A model generated the notes under the pieces. It searched no databases. It was not told the DNA's origin and saw nothing but the letters and a program-made list of their open reading frames with translations. Source: Lachnospiraceae bacterium (GTDB taxonomy: Bacteria; Bacillota; Clostridia; Lachnospirales; Lachnospiraceae). Taken from it: a DNA stretch of 64,000 nt. Location: NCBI GenBank assembly GCA_017408025.1, contig JAFQVJ010000040.1:26934-90933 (forward strand), in the 5' to 3' direction. Within the stretch, counting starts at the first letter, position 1; every line of letters begins with the position of its first letter. Shown here in pieces: positions 36,828-47,600 of the stretch. A program made the position numbers and the translations under genes.

Positions 36828-37382
36828 TTACATTGTTGTTAAGCGGACATCGTACAGCTCTTTAGCCATCGATTCAATCTTTGATCTGATGCTGCTGTCC
36901 ACCACTCTGTCACCTATACGGATAATCATCCCTCCGATAATATCCTTATCTACGTTATAATTCATCTCGAATGATTTGTAATCCGTTGTTGCTATCAGTT
37001 TCTTCTCAACTGATTTCTTCATAGCTTCGTCAAGAGGCACTGCCGTTGTCACGAAAGCTACACCTATCTTCTTAAATTCCTTGACTCTGTCAATAAAATA
37101 CTTAAGTATTTCAGGAATCACAGTCTGTCTGTCCTTCTTAAGAATGAGTACCAGAAATCCTGTAACATCATCACTTACGCGTCCCTTGAAGACATTTTCG
37201 ATAACCTGTTCCTTCTCTTCCTTAGATATCTTTGGATGTGTTAAAAGCTTCATCAGCTCTTCATTTTTTCCCAATATCTCAAGAATACTCTGACACTCTT
37301 CAAAATAGGTGTTTATCTGTCCATTCTCGAGAGCAAGCTCAAACAACGCATCGCCGTATGTTTTATCTACTAGCTTAGCCAT
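36828..37382 (-). CDS. atpH: ATP synthase F1 subunit delta
   Basis: A 184-residue peripheral-stalk subunit linking F1 to the b subunits. It opens AKLVDKTYGDALFELALENG and ends with the conserved segment IIGGMIIRIGDRVVDSSIRSKIESM. It overlaps the 3' end of atpF by 13 bp. The length is typical for Firmicutes. Confidence 0.95.
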   Translation of the reverse strand: MAKLVDKTYGDALFELALENGQINTYFEECQSILEILGKNEELMKLLTHPKISKEEKEQVIENVFKGRVSDDVTGFLVLILKKDRQTVIPEILKYFIDRVKEFKKIGVAFVTTAVPLDEAMKKSVEKKLIATTDYKSFEMNYNVDKDIIGGMIIRIGDRVVDSSIRSKIESMAKELYDVRLTTM

Positions 37383-37927
37383 GTATTATCACCTATCTCT
37401 CCTAAAGTCTCATCGATAAGTCTAGCCTGTGCCGATTCATCCATTGACACCGTAACCATCTTACCAGCCATAAGAGTTGCAACTCTTACAATTTCTTTCT
37501 TCACATCATCAGAAGCTTTCTTCTTCTCAAGCTCTGCTTCCTTTCTCGCCTGAGCGATAATAGAAGCAGCTTCCTCTTTAGCTTCATTTATAATCTTTTC
37601 TTCATTCTTTATAGCTTTCTTTCTAGCCTCTGCGAGAATAGCCTCAGCCGCCTTGTCTGCATCCTTAAGCTTTAGCTCGTATTCATCCTTCAAAGCCTTT
37701 GCATCTTCATTGGCAGCTGCAGTCTCTTCTCTTGTAGCCGTAATCTGATCCTGACGCTTTTTCAACATATTTCGCACAGGATTAAACAAAATATATGACA
37801 AGAGAATGAATAAAAGGAATATGTTTATGGCCAGAACTCCAGCATCAAATAACAGCTGTGAATCCAGTCCAAAAATTCGTCCGTCTGCTTCTGTACTTAA
37901 CATACAGTTAAATGGAAATGTTCCCAA
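37370..37927 (-). CDS. atpF: ATP synthase F0 subunit b
   Basis: A 185-residue subunit of the peripheral stalk. One transmembrane helix (LAINIFLLFILLSYILFNPV, about residues 32-51) precedes a long charged coiled coil rich in Ala, Glu and Lys (KKRQDQITATREETAAANED onward) that dimerises and reaches to delta. Some of the N-terminal 20 residues may be upstream of the true start, as GTG or ATG alternatives exist. It lies 48 bp after atpE. Confidence 0.93.
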   Translation of the reverse strand: MGTFPFNCMLSTEADGRIFGLDSQLLFDAGVLAINIFLLFILLSYILFNPVRNMLKKRQDQITATREETAAANEDAKALKDEYELKLKDADKAAEAILAEARKKAIKNEEKIINEAKEEAASIIAQARKEAELEKKKASDDVKKEIVRVATLMAGKMVTVSMDESAQARLIDETLGEIGDNTWLS

Positions 37928-37975
37928 GTCTTCGCCTCCTTTCCGGTCTGATTATCTTATATAATCCACACCGAT

Positions 37976-38260
<285 letters not shown>

Positions 38261-38269
38261 TTACAATCT

Positions 38270-38995
38270 CTAATCTGTTCCTATCTTATCTGATATATAT
38301 ACCATTGATAACATACAGAATACATACGCCTGTATACATCCTGAGAATATATCAAAGTACACATGCAACACTGCCGGAATACCAGTCGTTACCGGTGGTG
38401 CCAACAGGCCGTATATAAGACCCATCATAACCGTTCCTGACAATACATTACCGAATAAACGCAATGACAATGATAACGGAACTGCTATCTCACCAATAAT
38501 GTTAATCGGCGTAAGTAATATTGGCTTACACAGAGCTGAAAAATGACCTATGCCATTAGCCTTAATACCATTGTAGTGAATGATAAAGAACGTTATAATA
38601 CCCATGGCAAATGTAATACCGTAATCTGCCGTAGGTGGTCTTAAGCCAACCAAACTGGAAATATTACATAATAATGCAAATATAAACACCGTTGCTATAT
38701 AATTTCTAAACTTCCTAGCACTCTTGCCCATGGTACCTTGAACCATATTATCAAGCATGCCAACTGCCAGTTCAAAAATATTTACCAGCATGCCCGGTGT
38801 ATCTTCCGGTTTTGACTTTGCGATTTTACGGTTTACCATAATAGCTAAAACTATAAGTACAATCGAAATAATCGCCAGACCAACATGTGTCGTCGTCAGA
38901 TGAAAGGTTTGTCCAAACAGATGAATCTCCTGCAGATACTTTATAGAAAAGTCTGCGCCACTGTCCAATAGTCCCAATCTGACTATTTCTCCCAC
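38270..38995 (-). CDS. atpB: ATP synthase F0 subunit a
   Basis: A 241-residue integral membrane stator subunit. The key motif LSLSLRLFGNVLSGTVMMG holds the essential Arg facing the c-ring, and GEIAVPLSL precedes it. The N-terminus carries the family's HLFGQTFHLTTTHVGLAI segment. About six helices. It works with the sodium-type c subunit to form the ion path. Confidence 0.96.
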   Translation of the reverse strand: MGEIVRLGLLDSGADFSIKYLQEIHLFGQTFHLTTTHVGLAIISIVLIVLAIMVNRKIAKSKPEDTPGMLVNIFELAVGMLDNMVQGTMGKSARKFRNYIATVFIFALLCNISSLVGLRPPTADYGITFAMGIITFFIIHYNGIKANGIGHFSALCKPILLTPINIIGEIAVPLSLSLRLFGNVLSGTVMMGLIYGLLAPPVTTGIPAVLHVYFDIFSGCIQAYVFCMLSMVYISDKIGTD

Positions 38996-39019
38996 ACTAT
39001 CACCTTCCCTTTCTTATAT

Positions 39020-39469
39020 TTATTTATCATTCGAAGCTTTTTTCTCCGAATGGTGCATTACTCGGTGAGTAATCGGCTGAACATATGCCGATAACTTCAT
39101 GCTAAGTAATCCAAACAATAGTGAAAAAACATTGCCTACGCCAAACAAAAGCATAATGGCAAATACAACGACCAGAGCGACCATCCTTACTATATACATT
39201 ATCCTTGTGTGCTTCAGAGCACCCTGTTCGCCCATCTCGAGAGCATTTTCTACTGAAAACGTCATGTGTATTATCAATATAATTGAAAAAATTATACCAA
39301 ATATATATCCTAAAATTATCTGTAAAATACTGTCATCAAAAAATCTCTCCACTGGTACCTGTGCTACATGCAACCCAATAAATGTTACTATACCAATAAC
39401 ACCACATACCAATATGCCTATGATGAGTTCCACCATTGTAGGATTAATCTTCCTGTTTAATACACGCAT
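39020..39469 (-). CDS. ATP synthase subunit I-like membrane protein
   Basis: A 149-residue protein with four hydrophobic helices (VELIIGILVCGVIGIVTFIG, then ILQIILGYIFGIIFSIILII and two more), located directly upstream of atpB. Position, size and four-helix design match AtpI-like proteins that help assemble the c-ring; sequence identity alone is weak. The start at 39469 (MRVLNRKINP) is preferred since AAGAGAG precedes it; it overlaps atpZ by 26 bp. Confidence 0.75.
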   Translation of the reverse strand: MRVLNRKINPTMVELIIGILVCGVIGIVTFIGLHVAQVPVERFFDDSILQIILGYIFGIIFSIILIIHMTFSVENALEMGEQGALKHTRIMYIVRMVALVVVFAIMLLFGVGNVFSLLFGLLSMKLSAYVQPITHRVMHHSEKKASNDK

Positions 39470-39728
39470 GTTCTCTTTCTTCCCTCTTTTTTCTGTCTGC
39501 GTCTTCCTTCTCTTTGACATTTTCATTCAAAACCTTCATAGCTAGAATATATGCATTTCTCACGCCTGCACCTATGCCAAGGATTAGAAATACCAGTAGT
39601 GTGGATGTTCCAAAATGCTTATCTATCATCACTCCGATAAATACACACATGAACACTGGCACCATAACACTCATACCGAGCTGCGAAACCATGCTAAGGC
39701 TTCTAAAAACTTCTTTTCTATAGCTCAT
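39444..39728 (-). CDS. AtpZ/AtpI family protein
   Basis: A 94-residue protein with two helices (LSMVSQLGMSVMVPVFMCVF and STLLVFLILGIGAGVRNAYI) and a charged, Lys/Glu-rich tail. Residues SQLGMSVMVP and IGVMIDKHFGTS are typical of AtpZ proteins, which accompany atp operons and have been linked to Mg or Ca entry or c-ring assembly. It is the first gene of the atp operon. The start at 39728 (MSYRKEV) fits the family better than the ATG 7 codons earlier. Confidence 0.8.
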   Translation of the reverse strand: MSYRKEVFRSLSMVSQLGMSVMVPVFMCVFIGVMIDKHFGTSTLLVFLILGIGAGVRNAYILAMKVLNENVKEKEDADRKKREEREHACIKQED

Positions 39729-39839
39729 ATAAGCATTCTCCTTCCACATAACTTACCACACCAGCAAACATCTTCTAAAATTATACTACGAAAAGTCAAA
39801 ATTGTCTATGCAATAGTACACAAAAAAATCCAAAAGACA

Positions 39840-40325
39840 TTATACTTCCAATTCTATTTTGCGCCCAGTCGGCTTATAATATGTGTATTTTACACCAGAC
39901 GCATCAAGCATTCTCTTTGAAGCTATAACGCTATCCGTGTCACCATATTTATCACACGCATACACTATTTCCTTTATTCCACACTGTATTATTGCCTTTG
40001 CACATTCATTGCATGGAAATAAGGTCACATATATTTTGCAACCTTCAAGACTTCCACCTCTGTAATTTAGTATGGCATTGAGCTCACTGTGGGTAGAATA
40101 AAAATATTTGTTATGCAGTGGCGCACCTTCTCTGTTCCATGGAAAATCATCATCAGAACAGCCTATAGGAAATCCATTGTAGCCCATAGATAAAATCTTA
40201 TTTGTAGGACTGACAATACACGCTCCCACCTGAGTTCCCGGATCTTTTGAGCGCATTGCCGACAGCGCAGCAACTCCCATAAAATATTCGTCCCAGCTTA
40301 TATAATCTGCTCTCTTGCTGTTCAT
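39840..40325 (-). CDS. dCMP/cytidine deaminase family protein (ComEB-like)
   Basis: A 161-residue zinc enzyme. The zinc site is THSELNAIL (His and catalytic Glu) and LFPCNECAKAIIQ (PCxxC). KDPGTQVGACIVSP, GYNGFPIGCSD and the long insert before the HxE motif match deoxycytidylate deaminases, which turn dCMP into dUMP for dTTP supply. The ATG at 40325 with AAGGAGG upstream is chosen; longer starts would overlap rpiB. It lies 10 bp after rpiB and probably shares its transcript. Confidence 0.92.
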   Translation of the reverse strand: MNSKRADYISWDEYFMGVAALSAMRSKDPGTQVGACIVSPTNKILSMGYNGFPIGCSDDDFPWNREGAPLHNKYFYSTHSELNAILNYRGGSLEGCKIYVTLFPCNECAKAIIQCGIKEIVYACDKYGDTDSVIASKRMLDASGVKYTYYKPTGRKIELEV

Positions 40326-40335
40326 GTAAGCCTCC

Positions 40336-40764
40336 TTATCTCTCGATAGCCTTGATACGGCGAACATGTCTCTCCTCATTTGAGAATGGTGTATCTAAAA
40401 ATGTATCAACAATTTTTAATGCAAGTCCAGGTCCAACTACACGGCCACCAAGAGCAAGAATATTTGCATCATTGTGAAGTCTTGTTGCCTCTGCCATAAA
40501 GCAGTCTGTGCAAAGGGCTGCCCTGATACCTTCATACCTATTTGCTGCTATAGAGATACCTATACCTGTTCCACATATAAGTATTCCCTTATCACATTCA
40601 CCTGCAAGAATAGCCTCTGCAACCTTCTTTGAATACTCCGGATAATCTACAGACTTCTCATCATAGCTACCGTAATCCTTGAATTCTAATCCTCTCTCAT
40701 TAAGGTGCGCTATAATCTCCTGCTTTAATGCAAAGCCACCCTGGTCACTTCCTAATGCTATCAT
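40336..40764 (-). CDS. rpiB: Ribose-5-phosphate isomerase B
   Basis: A 142-residue RpiB/LacAB-family sugar-phosphate isomerase interconverting ribose 5-phosphate and ribulose 5-phosphate. The family signatures GSDQGGFALK, DYGSYDEKSVDYPEYS, the catalytic Cys in GILICGTGIGISIAANR, and HNDANILALGGRVVG are all visible. AAGGAGG precedes the ATG. As in Bacillus (ywlC-ywlD-ywlE-ywlF), it lies downstream of the threonylcarbamoyl-AMP synthase gene, with only a remnant of the phosphatase gene in between. Confidence 0.95.
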   Translation of the reverse strand: MIALGSDQGGFALKQEIIAHLNERGLEFKDYGSYDEKSVDYPEYSKKVAEAILAGECDKGILICGTGIGISIAANRYEGIRAALCTDCFMAEATRLHNDANILALGGRVVGPGLALKIVDTFLDTPFSNEERHVRRIKAIER

Positions 40765-40787
40765 TGTAATATCCTCCTTGAGTATAA

Positions 40788-40892
40788 TTAATTTATCTTC
40801 ATTAGCTTGATGGCAACCTGTTCTACAAGTCCCTCAAGCTGATTAAAGCTCTCTCCATAATCAGCGAACCCTCTGCCAAAAGGTATATCTAT
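40788..40892 (-). pseudogene. 3' remnant of a low-molecular-weight protein phosphatase (YwlE-like)
   Basis: Between tsaC and rpiB, the minus strand reads IDIPFGRGFADYGESFNQLE, then GLVEQVAIKLMKIN, then a stop. This matches in pattern the C-terminus of YwlE/LMW phosphatases (DPFGG, then a Y/D-rich helix and a basic end), which sit in exactly this place in Bacillus. An in-frame TAA lies directly before it (40893-40895), no start or ribosome site exists, and the P-loop CxxxxxR part is absent. It seems to be the last 34 codons left after deletion of the rest. The assignment rests on a short match and on synteny. Confidence 0.5.
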
Positions 40893-40904
40893 TTATATCT
40901 CATA

Positions 40905-41978
40905 TTATTCACCGTCTACAGCTATAATTTTATACCCAGCTGCCTTTATCAGCCTGTTCATAATAGCTTGCCCTAAATTATCATCATAAAATGTCTCGCT
41001 ATATATTACATCAACACCCATATCATCAAAATCTCTGAGAATTCCATACAAACCTCTGGCTATTGATTCCTCGTCCTTCCTTGAGCCAATAGAAACCACT
41101 CTGCCACTTTTATACAGATGCTTTGATTCATCCGTAGCTATAATACCCACCTTTTCGCCGTCAAGCTCATCCTCTGCTGTCTTCCTGTTGATAACTTCAA
41201 TAACCTTATTTACATCGCCTTCGAACATTGTAAGCTCCGCCTTTGGCGCGTAGTGCTTATATTTCATGCCTGGTGCCTTCGGTGCATAATCACCGCCAAG
41301 CTCCTCAATAGATTTCGCCTGCACCACCTTGTCGACAGATACTTCTCCTACAACTTCTTCCACCATAGCTTTAGTTATGTATCCTGGTCTAAGAATCATC
41401 GGAATATCCTGTGTCACATCAACTATAGTTGACTCTATACCGATACCCACCTGACCACCATCAAGTATCATATCTATCTTGCCATCCATATCCTCTATGA
41501 CATGCTCTGCCTTAGTAGGACTTGGTCGGCCAGATGTATTGGCACTTGGTGCTGCTATAGGTGTGCCTGCTGCCTTTATAAGCTCCAATGCCACTGGGTG
41601 CTCAGGATATCTTACCGCAACAGTCTCTAGACCTCCTGTAGTTCCATATGGAACTTCTGCCTTTTTCTTGAATATCAAAGTCATAGGTCCTGGCCAAAAT
41701 TTGTCCATAAGAAGCTTCGCCTTCTTAGGAATCTCACTTGCAATCTTATCAAGTGTTTCCAAGTCAGCAATATGCAAAATCAGCGGATTATCCGACGGTC
41801 TACCCTTTGCTGCGTATATTTTCGCTGACGCTGTGGCATCCATGCCATCTGCTCCTAATCCGTAAACTGTTTCAGTCGGAAACGCTACGAGGCCACCGTG
41901 TCTTATGACATCGCCAGCCTCTTTTATAATATCCATATCTATATTTTCTACATCTGTTTTTCTTATGATTGTGTTCAT
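40905..41978 (-). CDS. L-threonylcarbamoyladenylate synthase (Sua5 type)
   Basis: A 357-residue enzyme that makes threonylcarbamoyl-AMP from threonine, bicarbonate and ATP for the t6A37 modification of tRNAs. The YrdC domain shows GGLVAFPTETVYGLGADG, KIYAAKGRPSDNPLILH, FWPGPMTLIF and APSANTSGRPSPT. The C-terminal Sua5 domain (about residues 230-350) begins after APGMKYKHYAPKA, so this is the long Sua5 form, not TsaC. The start has CAGGTATAT upstream. It is likely cotranscribed with rpiB. Confidence 0.95.
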   Translation of the reverse strand: MNTIIRKTDVENIDMDIIKEAGDVIRHGGLVAFPTETVYGLGADGMDATASAKIYAAKGRPSDNPLILHIADLETLDKIASEIPKKAKLLMDKFWPGPMTLIFKKKAEVPYGTTGGLETVAVRYPEHPVALELIKAAGTPIAAPSANTSGRPSPTKAEHVIEDMDGKIDMILDGGQVGIGIESTIVDVTQDIPMILRPGYITKAMVEEVVGEVSVDKVVQAKSIEELGGDYAPKAPGMKYKHYAPKAELTMFEGDVNKVIEVINRKTAEDELDGEKVGIIATDESKHLYKSGRVVSIGSRKDEESIARGLYGILRDFDDMGVDVIYSETFYDDNLGQAIMNRLIKAAGYKIIAVDGE

Positions 41979-42083
41979 GTATATACCTGATTTTCTATAA
42001 GTCTTATAGGCATAATATTATCACAGTTTTATAAGGTTTTCAATCATACATTTGCTTCAATCCTAACAGATAACTTTTTGTTT

Positions 42084-44555
42084 CTAGTCCATGAAATCCT
42101 TTTCGTTCAAAACTATAAGTCCATTTTCATCCTTCGCACGGCCAAACAGTTTTCTAAGACTAAACTTTTCCGATTTCTTTATTGCTCCATCCACCAGCTG
42201 TTCCACATGATTCTTATGAACAACTAAAGTTATAGCTCTCAACCGGTCTATCTTTGCACTAAGCGCAAGTGTACTCATCTCATCGAATGTATAGCCTTGC
42301 TTCTTCGCATAATCCGCAGCCATCTTTGTCCAATCCTTTATCTTATTTTGTCTAATATCTAAAAGATTTGCAAAGCCTCTATACTCATCAGGAACATTGT
42401 CAAGGAATGCATCTGCAAGCGTCTTTTCATCTTCAAATATAACAAAACGTTCCTTCGCCTCTGCTTTCAGCTCGTCAATAAACTCGACAAATGTATCTGG
42501 TTCCATATCTGAAACCTTTTCGATAAGGATATCGCTTCCGTTAAGCTTCTTGAGTAAACCGTCTATAGATTTACCATTTATGCTTTCTGCCTTTATTTTC
42601 GCTATCTTTTGGTCACGTCTCTGCATAAGCTTGTTAGCAAGCTTCAACACCTCTATAGCAAGGGTTGTCTTTCCACTTTTAACCTCACCCTTTACAAATA
42701 TAAACTTAACAGGTTCCTTCTCTACCTTAAGCGTATTCTGCATTACTTTCAGTATCTGCTTGTCCAGACCCTGAACACCTGAAAATCTGGCTATAAAATT
42801 CTTAAGCTCTTCCTTTGCTGTATCAGACTGAACTACAGCCCTAGGTACATAGGCCTGCTTCGCTTCCGCACCTTTTTCTTCTGTATCTTTCTCTTCTGTA
42901 TCTTTCTCTTCTGTTACATTTTCTTCTGCTTCTTTTTCTTCGACTTCATCTGGTGCTTCGCTCTTCAAATCAAACATTGTTGGCTTACTCTCCTGAACCT
43001 CCGATTCAGCGTCTTCGCTGTAATCATCTTCAGCAGCTTCTTCAAGGTCGTCTGTAGCTTCATTCTCTGCCACAGTATCCTCTTCTTCCTCTTTTATTTC
43101 TTCTTTTATTTCCTCTTCGATATCAAACTGTATCTCTCTGGCAAGTATCTCTGCAACGATTTCCTCTTCTGCAGTATCCTCGTCAAATCCCGGCATTTCC
43201 TCGAATATCTCTTCCATAGGCGATTCTTCTTCGATATCATTCTCTTCCATGATACCTATTTCTTCCTCGACCATAGCAGACTCTTCCCCAATATCGTTTT
43301 CTTCCTCAATATCGTTTGCTTCTTCGATATCAAACTCTTCTTCGGGCATTCCCTCTACTTCTGATTCTTCATAAACCTCATCTTCTATATCCTCAAGTTC
43401 TTCTATATCTGATACTTCCTCTGATACTTCCTCTGATATCTCTTCTGATACCTTTTCTTCAAAGCCTGTCGTTTCAAGCTCTTCTGTTTCAGTTTTTCTG
43501 ATTTCAGACTTTTCTGCTTCTTCACCAGGCTTGCGTGTCTGTATCTCCCCCGACTCAAACATGGCAAGAACTTCCTCCAGACTCATCTGACCTTCTATTT
43601 GGTCGTCCTCCTGATTTTCTTCTTCCACTGGCTGCACCTTTTTGACATTAGGCTTAAATACCTCTATAGTATTGTCAAACAGACTGCTCACACTCTTAGC
43701 AAGCTCCATCTGCAAATTAACTGTATCATACTTATTATTCTCAGAATAATCCTTAACATGTATTGAATTTACATCTATATCAGCCTCATGCACTTCATCT
43801 AAGATATCACCATTCTGTTTTTCAACATATGCAGGCTTTACATTTTCATGTCCTACATTTTCATATGTTACTGGTTCTGCTTTTTCCGTAGTCTCCTCTA
43901 CCACATTCTGCGTTGCCATATCATTTGTCACTTCAGCCTTTCGACTTTTCTGTGCCTCATACTTAAGCTTTTGATTCTCTGACAATGGTACATATAATTG
44001 CTTAAGTTCCAATGCTTTCTCTACATATTTACCATCAGCAAACCATAATATTATAGTGTCACATATCTCTACACATTTATCACGAAAATGTGCTTTGTGA
44101 TAAAGCTTTGCTAACTCATATGCCCATCTGTCATCCATGTCTTCCTCAATATATGTTTCCAGAATTTCTATCTGCTTTTCTATACTCTCGCCACGTCCCT
44201 TTGACATTTCATATTGAAGAATGTACTTGCCTGCATCTCTTGGAGAATTCTGTATAAATTCTTCATAGAACTCCTCTGCTTCCGCTATATCTCCACGTTT
44301 AACAGACAGTCTGCATAATCGATATGCCAGCTGTCTTCCAAGTCCAGTCTTCTCATATGCCAGCAAAAGCACATCCCTCGCAGGGTCATATTTTCCTGCA
44401 ATCTCATATACATCTGCCGCCATAATAAGCAACTGATTTTCCTTAACCTTCTCCCAGTCTATAGTATCTGCAATCTTTACGGCTGTGATAAAATCTTTTT
44501 TCTTCATGAGCTTTTTTATCTGCTCAATCTTTATACCAAATTCATATTTATCCAT
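42084..44555 (-). CDS. TPR - acidic linker - degenerate AAA-like P-loop protein
   Basis: About 823 residues. Residues 1-200 look like TPR-type helical repeats (AADVYEIAGKYDPARDVLLL, RGDIAEAEEFYEEFI). Residues about 330-600 are a very acidic low-complexity linker with short repeats (EEVSEEVSDIEELED, and three EEKDTEEK-type units). The C-terminal 240 residues begin FSGVQGLDKQIL and contain Walker A GEVKSGKTTLA near residue 623 of this start, then DILIEKV where a Walker B Asp would be expected, so ATPase activity is unsure. It follows the SMC gene by 70 bp on the same strand and is the natural candidate partner of that complex. The start codon is uncertain (ATG 44555 or TTG 44567). Confidence 0.65.
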   Translation of the reverse strand: MDKYEFGIKIEQIKKLMKKKDFITAVKIADTIDWEKVKENQLLIMAADVYEIAGKYDPARDVLLLAYEKTGLGRQLAYRLCRLSVKRGDIAEAEEFYEEFIQNSPRDAGKYILQYEMSKGRGESIEKQIEILETYIEEDMDDRWAYELAKLYHKAHFRDKCVEICDTIILWFADGKYVEKALELKQLYVPLSENQKLKYEAQKSRKAEVTNDMATQNVVEETTEKAEPVTYENVGHENVKPAYVEKQNGDILDEVHEADIDVNSIHVKDYSENNKYDTVNLQMELAKSVSSLFDNTIEVFKPNVKKVQPVEEENQEDDQIEGQMSLEEVLAMFESGEIQTRKPGEEAEKSEIRKTETEELETTGFEEKVSEEISEEVSEEVSDIEELEDIEDEVYEESEVEGMPEEEFDIEEANDIEEENDIGEESAMVEEEIGIMEENDIEEESPMEEIFEEMPGFDEDTAEEEIVAEILAREIQFDIEEEIKEEIKEEEEDTVAENEATDDLEEAAEDDYSEDAESEVQESKPTMFDLKSEAPDEVEEKEAEENVTEEKDTEEKDTEEKGAEAKQAYVPRAVVQSDTAKEELKNFIARFSGVQGLDKQILKVMQNTLKVEKEPVKFIFVKGEVKSGKTTLAIEVLKLANKLMQRRDQKIAKIKAESINGKSIDGLLKKLNGSDILIEKVSDMEPDTFVEFIDELKAEAKERFVIFEDEKTLADAFLDNVPDEYRGFANLLDIRQNKIKDWTKMAADYAKKQGYTFDEMSTLALSAKIDRLRAITLVVHKNHVEQLVDGAIKKSEKFSLRKLFGRAKDENGLIVLNEKDFMD

Positions 44556-44625
44556 CTGTCGTACCAAAACCCTCTCATAATGTTATCATAGTATTTTTTA
44601 ACTATATCACACTGATGTGCTAATG

Positions 44626-47600
44626 TCAAAATAAGCTAGCCTGCTCAAATTCGAGCTTAGAATAATCCATTTTCTCATTATCCACATGACTGCTGTAATC
44701 AACAACTACTGTCTGCTGTCTGCCATCTATAAGCTTCTGACCCAGTACATAATTTACATCAAATCTTCCTGTAATAGCAGGTGTCACACCTCTTGCAGGT
44801 ACGATAAGCTGTACATTATTGGTTTTTAGCAGTTTAAATATAGGCTCCCATATATATATATCCTTCGCCGCACCAAACGGATTATCTATAAATATAACCT
44901 TTCTAAGTCCTGTATCCTTATCCTTTGAATTAATAGCTGCAATATAATTAATTATAGCTATAAGGAACTGAATATATATACCCTGAGACTGTCCTGTACT
45001 TCCCACAGCTTCTTCATATCTTAAATAGCGGCTCTGCTCCTTAATCCTTTCACGCTTATAAAGATTAAGTTTTATAGCATTCATATCTGTAACTATAACT
45101 GAAAACAGTTTTTTCCACGCAAGACGGTTTCTGATATATTTTATCCTCTCCGTTTCACTCTTCATCTCATCAGCTGTTTTAGTAGTCTCATCAATATATG
45201 CTGACATCCTAAGCTTGTACTGCTCCTCCTTTACATACGGAATAGCAAGACTAATAATAGAGATAGTTTCGTCATCCATACATATCTTAGACTGCTTATG
45301 CAGGCGATCAAGCTCATTCTTAATATTAACGCAAGTTTGTATACATTGATTTTCAAAATTATCCTTGATACGCTCCATATCATCTATGCTCTTGCCTACT
45401 CTGTCCTTCTCAAGCTCTAAGCAACGGCATATCTCCTTCAATGAATCTATAAGTTCATCTGTCTCTGCAACATTTGAAGGCATCACAGAATTCATTCTAA
45501 TCTCATCCGCCAACGGCTCTGCGCCGAGCTTTCTCAATGTATCTGCAAGAAGCTGTCTGTCGTGTTCAAATTCCTGACGTCTGTCCGCCATATCCTTTGT
45601 ATACTTGTCAAATCGGTCAAGAACATTACTAATCTTTTCCTCAAAATCTGCCTGTGATAGCCAGCACTCATCTGTAGCCTGAATATTTGATACTACTATG
45701 CCAGCACGTTCCATAACCTTATTTACATCCTTTTCAAGTACTGCATAACGTCCTTCATTTTTCTGTAACGCCACTGCCTCCAGACGTATATTCTCAAGCT
45801 GTGCTTCTATAAGCTCACTTTGATTTTTCCTTTCTTCTATGAAAGTTCTATAATCACCACTTGGGAGTTCAACCACTGTGTACTCACCGTATTTTTCTAT
45901 CATAGCTGCCTTTCCATGCGTTACAGCACCCTCGAGTCTGTCCTTGCGACTTCTTAGCTTCGATATATTCACTGCATAAGCATCATTTTTTACCTTTACA
46001 GTTTCAATCCGCTGCTTAAGAGTCATCAGTTCTTCCTTTGATGTCTCCGTCATCTCAAGACTTTCATATCTCTGCTTTACATCATTCACAAGAAGTCCCT
46101 TATAATCTATAGCCTGCAATGATTTCTCCATAGCTATATCATAATTCTCCACCAGCTTTTGTTTGTCTGTTATGTCAGTCGCTTCACTTTCAAGGGCTCT
46201 TATAAGTCCTTTTAGTCTTGCCTCCTGCTCAGCTTCACTAAGATAACTTGTAGGATATACGCCTTCCTTGTAGTACTTCTTATAAATATTCCAGTTCTCA
46301 TCCAACTGTTCGCGCTGCTTTTTCAATGCTGCTATATGTTTTTCTCTTTCTGTAGACTGCGTTTTTCCCGCTTCCATTCTGGCAGAGATATCACTCTTTT
46401 CCTTAAGATTTTTTCTGTAGACCTCATTAGTTTCAGCCATATTATCTGACAGTTCCTTGCTCTCGCGTACAAGTTCCCACAGTTCCTTAAGCGCTACACC
46501 TCTGTCTTGTGCATCCTTCAAGCTACTCTTAAATGCATCCTCACTGACATTCAATTCACTTATAGTCTTATTAATCTCTAGCCCTTCTTTTTCCAGTTCT
46601 TCCCTTTTCGCTTCCAGCTCTTTTAGCAAATACCTTATACGCTCTGACGTCTCTAACGCCTCCTCAAGCTGGACCAAATACACTGTTTCATACTCCTTTG
46701 CAAAGTCGTAATCCTGCTCAAGTATATCTGCCTTACCCTCGAGTCTCTCCAGCCTAAAGCTCATATCCTCTATATTTCGTTCAGTTTTTCTAAGTTCCTT
46801 TTCCAATGCCTTTTCATCAGTGTAAAGATTTTCATTTTTCATGACAAACATAATGTCCACATGATTAATAATATCAGCATTTCCATTCAAAGCGGATGCT
46901 GACACCAACGGTACAGCATAATCGCCGAGTTCTAATTCCTTAAGACCAGCATCTGCTATAATAGTTTCATAATTTTTTTCTATTATAATACAATATGGAA
47001 GCAATGGAACCAGCGCCATTATCCTCTCTCTTTCCTCAACAGGGCAGTCAGCAATATAATCCACACCATAACGCGCAACATTTCCGTGATATTTTTCTAT
47101 ATATTCATAGACCTTGATTATCTCATCACCCTTACCAACAGGACAACCTGTCTTTAACTGTTCAAGATACAACGTCTGTCTCTGAAGCTCGTGTCTTAAA
47201 CCTTCCTCCTCCAGATACGCATCTCTGCTTCTCTGCTTTATCTCTGCCGACAGCCCTTCTGGTGTGTTCTCTCCATATATCTCCATAAGCTTTGTCACCT
47301 TATTCTCAAGCTCTGATAATCTCGCTCTAAAATCTATATTTTCACTAAGCTCTCGCTCCGCCTGTTCTGTCTGCACCAACAGTTCTCTTTGCATATATTC
47401 AAGCTCGTTTTTTCTTATAGTCGAATTCTCTCTGGCAGTTACTGTATTTTCAAGCTGACGTCTGATATTATCTATGTTTTGTTCAGCATTTCTAAGCTCT
47501 CCTGCTATATCTGTTACCATATAGAGTTCAAGCTCATTTCTACGCTGATTAATTTTGCGATTTAATTCTTCTTCCTTCTCTTCCGACTGATGAAGAAGAT

